Source: Enhygromyxa salina (lineage in GTDB: Bacteria; Myxococcota_A; Polyangia; Nannocystales; Nannocystaceae). From it: a stretch of DNA of 64,000 bases. Numbering within the stretch: the stretch's first letter is position 1; every line of letters begins with the position of its first letter. The position numbers and the translations under genes were made by a program. The notes under the pieces were generated by a model that saw nothing but the letters and a program-made list of their open reading frames with translations, ran no database searches and was not told where the DNA came from. Where the stretch lies: NCBI RefSeq assembly GCF_002994615.1, contig NZ_PVNK01000005.1, positions 1 to 64,000 on the forward strand. The letters are read 5' to 3'. This document shows positions 21,855 to 29,877 of the stretch, one piece after another.

Positions 21855-22883
21855 ATGGGCGAGGACAGCCTCGCAGCCCGCAACCACCGCCTGGTCTCCG
21901 GCATGCAGTTCATGCAGCTGATGACCCGGACCTTCTCGACCCTGCAGCTGACCACCCACGACGCGATCGCCGACACCTTGAGCTCGCTGACCGGCAGCTT
22001 CTTCGAGTGTCGCTCGCGCCTGGCCCTGCTCGTCAACGGCGACACGGGCGAGCTGCGCGTGGCCGCGCGCGAAGGCCTCGGCGGCGCCGAGCTCCTGTCC
22101 GAGGCCGGCCGCGCGCTGTGGTCGTGGGTCATGGCCGAGAAGACCGCGCTCGCGCTGACCGCCGAGCAGCTCCGCGAGCGCTGGCCCGACGCCCCGGCGG
22201 CGCTGTCCGAGGGCATGGCGTGCGTGGCCATCGAGCTCCACGACGAGTCGCTCGGCGTGCTCGCGGTCGCAGGCAAGCTGTCCTACAAGCCGTTCAACGA
22301 CGAAGAGCTGACCTTCTTGTCGTGCGCCTCAGGCCTCGCGTCGATGGCCGTCGCCAACGCCAACGCCAACGCCGAGCAGGACGCTCAGCGCCAGCTCGCC
22401 GAGGCCCGCGCGGCGCAGGCGGCGGAGCAGACCCGCGAGAAGCAAGCGACGCTCGTCGAGCTCGACCGGAAGCTGGCGATCATCGAGGCCCAGCGGGCGC
22501 GGATCGATGAGCTCTCGATCCCGATCTTGCAGCTCCGCGACCAGGTCCTGGCGGTCCCGCTGATCGGTGCGGTCGACGCCCAGCGCAGCGCGGACCTCAT
22601 GGAGCAGCTGATGACCGAGATCTCGCGTCAGGGCGCCCGCTTCGTGATCCTCGACATCACCGGCGTCGAGCTCGTCGACACCCACACCGCCGACCACTTC
22701 ATCCGCGTGGCCCGAACCGCGGCCCTGCTCGGGGCCCTGTGCATCGTCACGGGCGTGCGCCCGGCGGTCGCCCAGACCCTCGTCGGGCTCGGCGCGGATC
22801 TCTCGTCGCTGGTCACCAAGGCGACGCTCGGCGACGGCCTCGACGAGTGCGAGCGGCGACTCGCGCGGACGCTCAGCCCTTGA
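21855..22883 (+). CDS. GAF-STAS signalling protein, RsbR-like
   Basis: A 342-residue cytoplasmic protein: an N-terminal GAF-like sensor domain (about 20-175), an Ala/Glu/Gln-rich coiled coil (about 180-225) and a C-terminal STAS domain with strong likeness to stressosome RsbR proteins: 'ELSIPILQLRDQVLAVPLIG', 'FVILDITGVELVDTHTADHF', 'CIVTGVRPAVAQTLVGLGAD' and 'TKATLGDGL'. Threonines in 'DITG' and 'VTGVRP' lie where RsbR-type proteins are phosphorylated by RsbT. No RsbS, RsbT or phosphatase gene is adjacent. The gene starts on the base after the V4R gene's stop codon and overlaps the convergent acyltransferase by 11 bp. Confidence 0.82.
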   Translation: MGEDSLAARNHRLVSGMQFMQLMTRTFSTLQLTTHDAIADTLSSLTGSFFECRSRLALLVNGDTGELRVAAREGLGGAELLSEAGRALWSWVMAEKTALALTAEQLRERWPDAPAALSEGMACVAIELHDESLGVLAVAGKLSYKPFNDEELTFLSCASGLASMAVANANANAEQDAQRQLAEARAAQAAEQTREKQATLVELDRKLAIIEAQRARIDELSIPILQLRDQVLAVPLIGAVDAQRSADLMEQLMTEISRQGARFVILDITGVELVDTHTADHFIRVARTAALLGALCIVTGVRPAVAQTLVGLGADLSSLVTKATLGDGLDECERRLARTLSP

Positions 22884-23745
22884 CCCGCTCGCGCATGAAC
22901 GGCCGCGGACGCAGCGCGAGGCCCCGCTCGATCAGCCCGCGGATCGCCGCGCGGACCTGCTCGACCTGGGCGTCGATGACCGGCTGCGGCTCGGCGCCCG
23001 TGCCCTCGAAGATCATCGGCTCGCCGAAGTGAACCTGACAGCTGACCGGCAGCGGCCAAAACACGAGCTGCGGGGCGATCGGCATCGGCGGCGTGCCCAG
23101 CAGCCGAGTCGCCGCGTCGACGCGGGCGAGGATCGGGAAGGCCTCCTCGGCGCCGATGAACGCGAAGGGGATGATCGGCGCGCGGTTGGACATCGCCAGG
23201 CGCATGAACCCGGTCCCAAAGCGCTGGAGCTGGTAGGCCTGCTTGTAGGGCTTGAGCGCGCCGCGGGAGCCCTCGGGGAACGCGACCACGAGGCGCTCGG
23301 CCTCGAGCAGGTGGCGGGCGTTCTCGGGCAGCCCCGTCAGGTGGCCGACGCGGTTGAGCCACATGCCCGCGTAGGGCATCGTGTTGAAGAAGTACTCGGC
23401 CATCGCGTGGGCGAGGCGCGGCGGGTTGTTCATCAATAGCGACATGCACAGCATCTGGGCATCGGCCCCGATGCCGCCGGAGTGGTTGCCGATCACCATC
23501 CCGCGCGTGCGCGTGGGCAGGTGCTCGGCCCCGAACACCGTGACCTTGAGGTAGCGTCGGTAGATCGGCGCGAGCGCCGAGTACCAGCGCAGGAGCGAGC
23601 TCCGCGAGACGCCGAAGCGATCGACGCCGTGCTCGTTGAAGTCGATCCGGAGGCGCGCGAGCTGCTCGGCGACCTCGGCGTCTTCGAGGGCCCTCCCGAC
23701 GTTCCCGAGTAGCCTCCGGATCACGTGTCCAAGCTCGCAGCTCAC
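22873..23745 (-). CDS. PlsC-like 1-acyl-glycerol-3-phosphate acyltransferase family protein
   Basis: A 290-residue acyltransferase of the LPLAT superfamily. The catalytic motif appears as 'GNHSGGIGAD' (the H-S-G-G-x-x-x-D variant typical of one bacterial subgroup) and the substrate-binding motif as 'VAFPEGSRG'. 'IIPFAFIGAEEAFPIL' and 'FGEPMIFEG' are also family-typical. It should transfer a fatty acyl chain to a glycerolipid or related acceptor at the inner membrane. The GTG start overlaps the end of the upstream lipoprotein gene (GTGA), so the two are probably co-translated. Confidence 0.82.
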   Translation of the reverse strand: MSCELGHVIRRLLGNVGRALEDAEVAEQLARLRIDFNEHGVDRFGVSRSSLLRWYSALAPIYRRYLKVTVFGAEHLPTRTRGMVIGNHSGGIGADAQMLCMSLLMNNPPRLAHAMAEYFFNTMPYAGMWLNRVGHLTGLPENARHLLEAERLVVAFPEGSRGALKPYKQAYQLQRFGTGFMRLAMSNRAPIIPFAFIGAEEAFPILARVDAATRLLGTPPMPIAPQLVFWPLPVSCQVHFGEPMIFEGTGAEPQPVIDAQVEQVRAAIRGLIERGLALRPRPFMRERVKG

Positions 23746-24092
23746 GGCCCCCCTCGCAAGTCATCGTCTGGTCTTCGGCCTCTCCGGCCTCGCCTCGCGC
23801 CCGCCGCCCACGCGCAAAGCTCGGCGAGCTTGTCCCAATTGCCCGAACAGCAAAGGACGTTGGCGCAGCTGTTGATGTGCTCCTTGCCGATCGCGCTACA
23901 CCCCTCGCCAGACTCGTTGTCGAGCTCAACGTCCTCGCAGCAAAAGTGCTGGTCTTCGCCCGACTCGCGCGGCGATTGCAGATTCTTCGGGCTCGACCTC
24001 TCGACCTGGGTCGCGGGGTCCCCCTGCGTCGCGCAGGCGAGCAGCGCCGAGAGGAGAATGGTGGCAGGTGAGATTCCGTTGATGATGAACAT
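23742..24092 (-). CDS. Cysteine-rich small lipoprotein
   Basis: A 116-residue lipoprotein starting at the ATG at 24092, with lipobox LLAC (C20). The mature part has two adjacent Cys pairs and further cysteines ('HFCCEDV', 'EGCSAI', 'SCANVLCCSGNWDKLAELC'), suggesting a compact disulfide-bonded domain, followed by an Arg/Gly-rich tail that may be the start of the coupled acyltransferase region rather than a folded part. Function unknown. It overlaps the acyltransferase by four bases. The 227 bp upstream, up to the next gene's stop codon, contain nothing I recognise. Confidence 0.65.
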   Translation of the reverse strand: MFIINGISPATILLSALLACATQGDPATQVERSSPKNLQSPRESGEDQHFCCEDVELDNESGEGCSAIGKEHINSCANVLCCSGNWDKLAELCAWAAGARRGRRGRRPDDDLRGGP

Positions 24093-24319
24093 GGGCGGAC
24101 CCTTCGCCGCCTCTGCTCGGCCGGCCAGCATCTACGCGAATACCTACCTGCGTCCTCGGTCGAGGCCGAGGCGAGGGTCACGCCGAGGGTCGGCGCCGGG
24201 GACGGCTACCCGAGCTCACTCGCCTCCGGCGGTCTCGTCGGCCGCGCCGCCCTCCATCGCGGGGCTCGCGGCCGCGAGCCCCGCGACGGGGCACGACACC
24301 TTCCGCGGCGCGCGGAGCC

Positions 24320-26191
24320 TCAGCCGACCGGGACCACGACCTGGTTGATGCTGCGCACGCTGGCCCCGGCCGGGTAGGCGTAGGACACGTACTGGGTGAA
24401 GAAGCCCTGCGAGGCGCTCGAGCCCCAGCCCCAGACCGTGACGCCGAAGGGCGCGTCGCTCCACATCTCGTGGCGCCCGTTCTCGCACCCGTTGACCGCC
24501 ATGAAGTTGCCGGTGACCAGGTCGACCCGGGTGTATTCGTAGTCGCCGAGCGGGGTCCACCCGACCAGCTCGCCGAGGCAGTCGAGCTCGACCGGGGCGA
24601 AGCCGCCGTTGCCGGGGACCCGGATGACGACGAGGCTGGTCTCGGAGTAGGTTGGGTCGGTGAACAACACGTAATTGTCGAGGTACTGCGCGGTCGGGAT
24701 GATGTTGACCCACTCGGGATCGCCCTCACCGCCAAAGTCGCCGCCGCCGGTCATGTGAGCCGAGATGTAAAAGGGGTGGTCTTCGTCCTGGCTGCTGACC
24801 ACGAAGGGACCGGGGGCCGAGAAGTTGACGAGCTCGCCCGCGGCGAGGGCCATGGGGGCGCCCGGAGGCGGCGCCGGCTCCCAGCTCAGCTGCGTGCCGT
24901 CGACGACCCCGACCAGGCGCCAGGGCACGACCTCGTCCATCATGTTGCCGCGCGAGCGATAGCGGACTCCGGCGTACTCGTTACCGAGGGCCTGGATCGG
25001 CGGGATCTGCTGGTGGGCCGAATCGCAGGCGAAGCCGTCGACCGGGATGTTGAGGCAGCTGGCCGCGCCGAACAGACCGAAGTGGGTGTTGGCCTCGAGC
25101 GGGGATCCGGTCAGCTCGGTGTCTTGGCTGATCTGCAGGGTCTCGCCGCGGTCGAGGGTGTAGACGATCGGCACCTCGGCCAGCCCCCCCGCCACGTTGT
25201 TGCCGCCCTCGACCGCGACCTTGGGCAGCAGCGAGACCTCGGTCCCGTCGTCCTGGGCGACGATCGTCAGCGAGGGCTGGGCGAGGCCGGCGGACACGCT
25301 CTTCTCGTAGGCGTTGACCGCGACGTAGTTGAGGTCCCAGGCGCTGGTCGGCAGCAGCAAGCTGGCCGAGGTCGCCGCCGAGCTCCCGCCGCCGAAGGGC
25401 AGGATCTGGTAGGCGACGACCGGGACGTCGGTCGTGATGTTGACCGCGTGCCCGCGGCCGGTCCCGGACACGCCGATGTTGGTCGTCAGCGCGGGCGCGA
25501 CCGGGCAGTTCGGCAAGGCGCCGTTCTCGCGCGCGATGAAGATGACCACGACCTCGCCGGGAGCGAGGCCCTCGACCGGGTCGTAGGGCTCGTAGCTGAG
25601 GTTCGCGCCCTGGCCGATCGGGATCGCTAAGGCGCCGGGGTCGAGCGCCTGGCCGTTGTACTCGGCGTTGACGTGAACGGGCGTCTCCCAGGTGTTGGCC
25701 ACGAAGGCCGCGAAGCAGGCGCCCGAGCCCTCGCTGATGAGGTCGGTCTTGACCGCCCAGTAGTCGCAGCCGTAGGAGCTCTTGCCGAGCTCGGCGGCGA
25801 GGCAAGGATCGTCGATGCAGTCCCCAGCCGCGCACGCGCCCTCGGGCGTGCAGTCTTCGACCTCCTGGCCGTCGCAGACGACATGCTTGAGATCGTCGGA
25901 GCAGCTGCAGCCCTCGCTCGACATGTCGCCGCCCGGCGCGAGGTCGAACTTGATCGGGTCACCGTCGCCGTCGCCCGAGTCACCGTCACCGTCACCGTCA
26001 CCGTCACCGTCACCCGAGTCGCCGTCGCCGTCGCCCGAGTCACTGTCACCCGAGTCACCGTCGCCCAAGTCACCGTCGCCGGACCCGAGCGAGGTCTCGG
26101 CGGTCGCCTCGGCGCTGGTCGGCGGGTCCGCGCAGCCAGCGAGCGCGCTCACACAGGGTCCACAAACCAACAGCAGCTTCAGTCGACGCAT
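24320..26191 (-). CDS. Lipoprotein with GDGD linker and IgGFc-binding-protein-like domain, second paralogue
   Basis: A 623-residue lipoprotein (lipobox ALAGC, C20) with a GDGDSGDSDSGDGD linker at about 38-78, a Cys-rich segment (about 90-135, with 'CSCSDDLKHVVCDGQEVEDC') and a large IgGFc-binding-like domain: 'GCDYWAVKTD', 'AAFVANTWETPVHVNAEYNG', 'NITTDVPVVAYQILPFGGG', 'ASLLLPTSAWDLNYVAVNAY'. The gene at 6592 lacks the Cys-rich insert. TATGCT at 26212-26217 on this strand and a purine-rich AAGGGGG just before the ATG are plausible promoter and ribosome sites. Confidence 0.8.
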   Translation of the reverse strand: MRRLKLLLVCGPCVSALAGCADPPTSAEATAETSLGSGDGDLGDGDSGDSDSGDGDGDSGDGDGDGDGDGDSGDGDGDPIKFDLAPGGDMSSEGCSCSDDLKHVVCDGQEVEDCTPEGACAAGDCIDDPCLAAELGKSSYGCDYWAVKTDLISEGSGACFAAFVANTWETPVHVNAEYNGQALDPGALAIPIGQGANLSYEPYDPVEGLAPGEVVVIFIARENGALPNCPVAPALTTNIGVSGTGRGHAVNITTDVPVVAYQILPFGGGSSAATSASLLLPTSAWDLNYVAVNAYEKSVSAGLAQPSLTIVAQDDGTEVSLLPKVAVEGGNNVAGGLAEVPIVYTLDRGETLQISQDTELTGSPLEANTHFGLFGAASCLNIPVDGFACDSAHQQIPPIQALGNEYAGVRYRSRGNMMDEVVPWRLVGVVDGTQLSWEPAPPPGAPMALAAGELVNFSAPGPFVVSSQDEDHPFYISAHMTGGGDFGGEGDPEWVNIIPTAQYLDNYVLFTDPTYSETSLVVIRVPGNGGFAPVELDCLGELVGWTPLGDYEYTRVDLVTGNFMAVNGCENGRHEMWSDAPFGVTVWGWGSSASQGFFTQYVSYAYPAGASVRSINQVVVPVG

Positions 26192-26280
26192 CCAACCCCC
26201 TTCGCGGCAGCAGCATAGCCCGCCCGCGAGCCCAGTCGCCAGGCGCAGATGCTGCGGTATCCACGCGCGGGCACCTTGGT

Positions 26281-26334
26281 ACTAGCCCTGAATCATTCAG
26301 CCTGTTCAATTCAGCGCTTGATTTAGGACTAGCA
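26281..26334. repeat. Short dispersed repeat, type 3, second copy
   Basis: ACTAGCCCTGAATCATTCAG at the left and GCGCTTGATTTAGGACTAG at the right, related to 19671-19709 but with an extra stretch containing a second ATTCAG. It sits between two genes read in the same (minus) direction and is followed by AGCAGGCTGCTG, reminiscent of the ends of the palindromic element. Confidence 0.65.
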
Positions 26335-26399
26335 GGCTGCTGTCCTCGCCAAACCGCACGCGAGGGTCGAGAGCGCGGGGCGGTTCAGGCTCGGCCGCG

Positions 26400-29054
26400 C
26401 TACTCGATAGCGATCTCCCCCGCCATGATCGTGCTGGCCTCATCCTGGGGGAGGAACAAGATCGACATCGGCAGCCGCGCCAGGGCCTGATCGAGGACCA
26501 GCGGCAGCTTGCCCTGCGCGGCCTCGCGCTTGCTCGCTACCGCCCGTCCAACCGGCGCGGTGACCAGCGACCCAGCCCCGCGCAAGACCAGCTGCAAGAG
26601 CGTGAGCTTCTTGGGTAGGATCCGCAGCTCGAGCTGCTTGTACTTGGCGATCCCCGAGCGCGAGCGGAGCTCGTCGAGGGCCTCGCGCAGCCCGCCGTGC
26701 TCGTCGACGAGGCCGAGGTCCGCGGCGCGCTCGCCCGACCACACCCGGCCCCGGGCGATCTTGTCGATCTCGGGCTTGGTCATGCCGCGGGCATCGGACA
26801 CCCGCTGCAAGAACAGATCGTAGGTCCGATCGATCGCCCCGACGACCTTCTCGCGCTGGACCTCCGACCAGGGCTGCCAGATCGAGTTCATGTCGACCCC
26901 CGCGCCGCCGAGCTCGATCCGGTCGACGCCGACGCCGAGCAGCTTCAACAGGCCCGAGACGTCGAAGTGCATGAACACCACGCCGATCGATCCGGTGATC
27001 GTCAGCGGCTCGGCGAAGATCGAGTCGGTCCCGACCGCGATGTAGTAGCCGCCGCTCGCGGCGACGTCGGACATCGAGACGACGATCGCGGGCGAGCCCC
27101 GCTTGTCGGACTTCCAGGCCTCGTGGGTCCGCTGGACCTCGCGCCACATGACCTCGCTGGCGAAGGCCGAGCCGCCGCCGCTGTCGACCCGGAGCACGAT
27201 GCCCTTGCACGCGCTGTCGGCCCGGAGCTGGCGGAGGGTCTCGGCGATCTGATCGCCGCCGGTCATGGTGATGTTCAACAGCGGGATGTTGCGGCTCCGG
27301 CCGTCGACGATCGTGCCCTCGACGAGGACCACGGCGAGATAGGGCGCCTCGCCCCAGGTCTGCTGCTCGGGGTCCGTGGGCCCGAACTCGCGCAGCGAGA
27401 CGTCGACCTCGAGGTCGTCGGACAAGGTCCTGGTCAGCTCGTCGCGGTGGATCACGCCGTCGACGAGCCCGGCCTCGACGGCCTGGTCGGGGCCGAGCGG
27501 CGCGTCGCTGACGAGCTCGCGGACCCGAGCCTTGCTCAGACCCCGGGCCTGGGCGATGTCGTAGACGACGGTCGTCCAGGTGTCGTCGAGCAGGGCCTGG
27601 CGCTGCTCGGCGTCGTAGTCGCTGCGGTCGCTGCGGGTAAAATTCTCGTGGGCGGACTTGTACTCGTCGACGTGGACCGCCTCGACCGAGATCCCGAGCT
27701 TGGCCAGGGCGTCGCGGAAGTAGAGCCGCCGACTGCCGATCCCGACCGTGTCGAGCTGCCCGGCCGGGTGGGTGTAGACCTGCTCGGCGACCGAGGCGAT
27801 CCAGTAGTCGAGCAGGCTCGGCTGCTCGACGTAGGCGTAGACGTGGCCGCCCGCGTCGCGGACCCGCCGCAGGGCCTCGCGCAGCTCCTGGCCCGCGCCC
27901 CAGCCGAGCCCGAAGCCGTCGGCCTTGACCACCAGCACGGCCCGCTCGCCCGCGGCCTCGGCCGCCTCGATGTGGCGCAAGAAGGCGATCAGCCCGCGCT
28001 GGCCACCGATGCTCCCGAGCTCGAGCTGCTCGGCGTCGAGCAGGCGCCGACCCACGACCCGGCCCTGGCGCGTGGTCGTGAACCGAGCCTTGTAGGCGAG
28101 CCCGTCGACGCCCTTGCCGAGCCCGGCGTGGGTCCCGACCCCGACCGAGGCGTAGTCCCACGCGAGCGCGAGCGAGACGCCGCCGCGCAGGGCCGTGGTC
28201 TGACGCAGGATGTCGAGGGTGTCCTCGTCGAGCACGTCGGCCTGGACCAGCTGGGCCTCGCCGGCGAGCTCGACGCCCTGGTAGCGGATCGCGAGGCGGC
28301 CATAGGGCAGCAGATCGTGGTTGCGATCGAAGCCGCCGAAGCCCCGGGCCTCGCTCTGATCGATGCGCGCCGTGAGCCCGCCCGCGAGCTCGAGCCAGCG
28401 GTTGCCGAGGGGCCGGACCGCCAGCTCCCCGGCCAGATCGAGGACCGGGCGGAAGCTGGGATCGCGCAGGCCCGCGGGCGCGAGCCGAGCCACGGCGCCG
28501 AAGCTGGCGTAGTTGGTGATCCGGACGACCGCGCCGATGTCGAGCTGGCTCGGGCGCAGCACCCCGCCCTGCCTGCGCACGCCGTGGACGCCGAGGCCGA
28601 AGCTGCCCCACTCGCCCTGGCCGAGCGCGAGCCCGAAGCTGAGCTTGGTCGTGGGCCGGTTGTGGGCGATGTCGGCGTCGGCGAGATCGCCCTTGAACCC
28701 GGGCTCGAGCGCCTGGACCCCGAACCCGAGCGCGAAGCCCCAGCCGAGGTTGAGCGACGCGAAGGCCCCGAACCCGGCCCCGCGCGCGAAGTCGTAGAGG
28801 GTCTGGTAGCCGAGCAAGGTGACGTCGAGGCCGTAGCTCGAGTTGAGCAGCGCCGGGTTGAGCTCGAGGCTGCTCGAGTCACCGGAGCCGGACAGGTCGT
28901 GGATCGGGCGATCCACGCCGTCGCTGAGCTCGCGGTGCTGGGCGACGGGGTCTTGGGCGTGGGCGACCGCGCCCGGCGCGAGCCCGACCCCGATAGCGAG
29001 CGCGAGCCCGAGCCCGAGCCCGAGCCCTGGCAGCCGGACAAGGCTCGCGCTCAC
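26400..29054 (-). CDS. sppA: Signal peptide peptidase SppA fused to an N-terminal beta-barrel-like domain
   Basis: An 884-residue exported protein. After a Sec signal peptide (cleavage near AHA-Q) residues about 40-320 resemble an outer-membrane beta-barrel ('SSSLELNPALLNSSYG', alternating strands with 'GWGFALGFGVQAL' and 'GSFGLGVHGVRRQ'). Residues about 330-860 form a long (E. coli-type, two-repeat) SppA, family S49: the lysine lies in 'DEYKSAHENF' (K466) and the serine in 'DVAASGGYYIAV' (S667), 201 residues apart as in the E. coli enzyme. SppA normally digests leftover signal peptides in the inner membrane; the barrel fusion suggests a different site. The GTG start overlaps the Cpn10-like gene's stop (GTGA). 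Confidence 0.85.
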   Translation of the reverse strand: MSASLVRLPGLGLGLGLALAIGVGLAPGAVAHAQDPVAQHRELSDGVDRPIHDLSGSGDSSSLELNPALLNSSYGLDVTLLGYQTLYDFARGAGFGAFASLNLGWGFALGFGVQALEPGFKGDLADADIAHNRPTTKLSFGLALGQGEWGSFGLGVHGVRRQGGVLRPSQLDIGAVVRITNYASFGAVARLAPAGLRDPSFRPVLDLAGELAVRPLGNRWLELAGGLTARIDQSEARGFGGFDRNHDLLPYGRLAIRYQGVELAGEAQLVQADVLDEDTLDILRQTTALRGGVSLALAWDYASVGVGTHAGLGKGVDGLAYKARFTTTRQGRVVGRRLLDAEQLELGSIGGQRGLIAFLRHIEAAEAAGERAVLVVKADGFGLGWGAGQELREALRRVRDAGGHVYAYVEQPSLLDYWIASVAEQVYTHPAGQLDTVGIGSRRLYFRDALAKLGISVEAVHVDEYKSAHENFTRSDRSDYDAEQRQALLDDTWTTVVYDIAQARGLSKARVRELVSDAPLGPDQAVEAGLVDGVIHRDELTRTLSDDLEVDVSLREFGPTDPEQQTWGEAPYLAVVLVEGTIVDGRSRNIPLLNITMTGGDQIAETLRQLRADSACKGIVLRVDSGGGSAFASEVMWREVQRTHEAWKSDKRGSPAIVVSMSDVAASGGYYIAVGTDSIFAEPLTITGSIGVVFMHFDVSGLLKLLGVGVDRIELGGAGVDMNSIWQPWSEVQREKVVGAIDRTYDLFLQRVSDARGMTKPEIDKIARGRVWSGERAADLGLVDEHGGLREALDELRSRSGIAKYKQLELRILPKKLTLLQLVLRGAGSLVTAPVGRAVASKREAAQGKLPLVLDQALARLPMSILFLPQDEASTIMAGEIAIE

Positions 29055-29449
29055 TGGATCTCACCCTCGGGGATCTCGTCGACGATCGCGAGCAGGTGAC
29101 GAACGTCGACCACCCGCAGGCTCTCGTCCCAGGGGACGGCGAGCCCGCGCTGCTTGCCAAACAGGACCTTGGCCCCGAGCGGGACCCCGCTGACGTTCTC
29201 GCCGAGGGTCGCGCCCTCGTCGTCGTCGTCGTCGTCGTCGAGATCGTAGGCGACCTTGGGCATGGTTCGCGCGACCTCGACGACCTCGCCGAGCAGCGCC
29301 TGGCGGGCGTTCTCCTTGGCGCCCTCGGGCAGGAACAGGCCCGAGTCGAGGCGGTCGGGATCCTTGACGATACGCACGAGCACCCGCGGTCCAAGGGGCT
29401 GAACGTGACGGGTGACCTTCGGCGGTGGCGGCGGTGGGTCCGAGGACAT
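29051..29449 (-). CDS. Cpn10/GroES-like protein
   Basis: A 132-residue protein with a GroES-type fold: 'VQPLGPRVLVRIVKDPDRL' corresponds to the usual 'KPLGDRVLVK' start, 'GLFLPEGAKENARQALLGEVVEVAR' to the mobile-loop and roof region, and 'GAKVLFGKQRGLAV' to the last strands. It is longer than GroES because of a poly-Asp insertion (DDDDDDD) and a Pro-rich N-terminus (DPPPPPPK). No groEL is adjacent, and pairing with the sppA fusion by a four-base overlap is unusual. The ATG at 29449 is preferred to 29503 because coding character begins there. Whether it works with a chaperonin is unknown. Confidence 0.7.
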   Translation of the reverse strand: MSSDPPPPPPKVTRHVQPLGPRVLVRIVKDPDRLDSGLFLPEGAKENARQALLGEVVEVARTMPKVAYDLDDDDDDDEGATLGENVSGVPLGAKVLFGKQRGLAVPWDESLRVVDVRHLLAIVDEIPEGEIQ

Positions 29450-29598
29450 CTCGCAGATACTACCCTGGCTCGCGCCAGCGCCGGATCCGCGGGCCGCGGA
29501 CACTTGCCCCCTGGCGGACAGCGCCCAGGGTTGCTAGACGCCTGAACGCGGGGCCCAGTCTCCCAGGACCTGTGGGCGTCAGGAGACGAGCAAGACAG

Positions 29599-29877
29599 AT
29601 GGCAGCAGAAGATGACTTCAGGCATGAGTCGGTCCAGGACCGGCGATCGATCGTCAAGTACCTCCACGCGATCACGGCGGGGATCGAGCAGGGCCAGATC
29701 GAGCTCGGGACCGCCGATCACATGCTCGCGCTCGAGCCCGGCGGGATGATCGAGCTCGAGGTCCAGGCCAAGCGCAAGGCCGGCCGGGTCAAATTCTCGA
29801 TCAAGCTGCACTGGCGCGAGGACGAGGAGGAGCCGAGCACCGAGGTGCTCGAGATCAAGGCGGGCCCGCGCTCGTGA
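29599..29877 (+). CDS. Amphi-Trp domain protein (GAK system)
   Basis: A 92-residue protein matching the amphi-Trp domain: an N-terminal helix 'QDRRSIVKYLHAITAGIEQG', then strands 'IELGTADHMLALEP' and 'MIELEVQAKRK', ending in an amphipathic strand containing the single Trp ('FSIKLHWRED'). The family is small, of unknown function and named for this residue. AGGAGACGAG about nine bases before the ATG is a good ribosome site. It is the first gene of the five-gene GAK-type operon and overlaps the next gene by four bases (GTGA). It may be a carrier or ligand-binding subunit; this is inference. Confidence 0.85.
   Translation: MAAEDDFRHESVQDRRSIVKYLHAITAGIEQGQIELGTADHMLALEPGGMIELEVQAKRKAGRVKFSIKLHWREDEEEPSTEVLEIKAGPRS

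Noticed and set aside
26697-29099. 800-residue open frame antisense to the sppA fusion
   Set aside because: Composition is that of a GC-rich shadow frame (Arg, Ala, Val, Asp blocks) with no domain; the minus-strand SppA match is clear.
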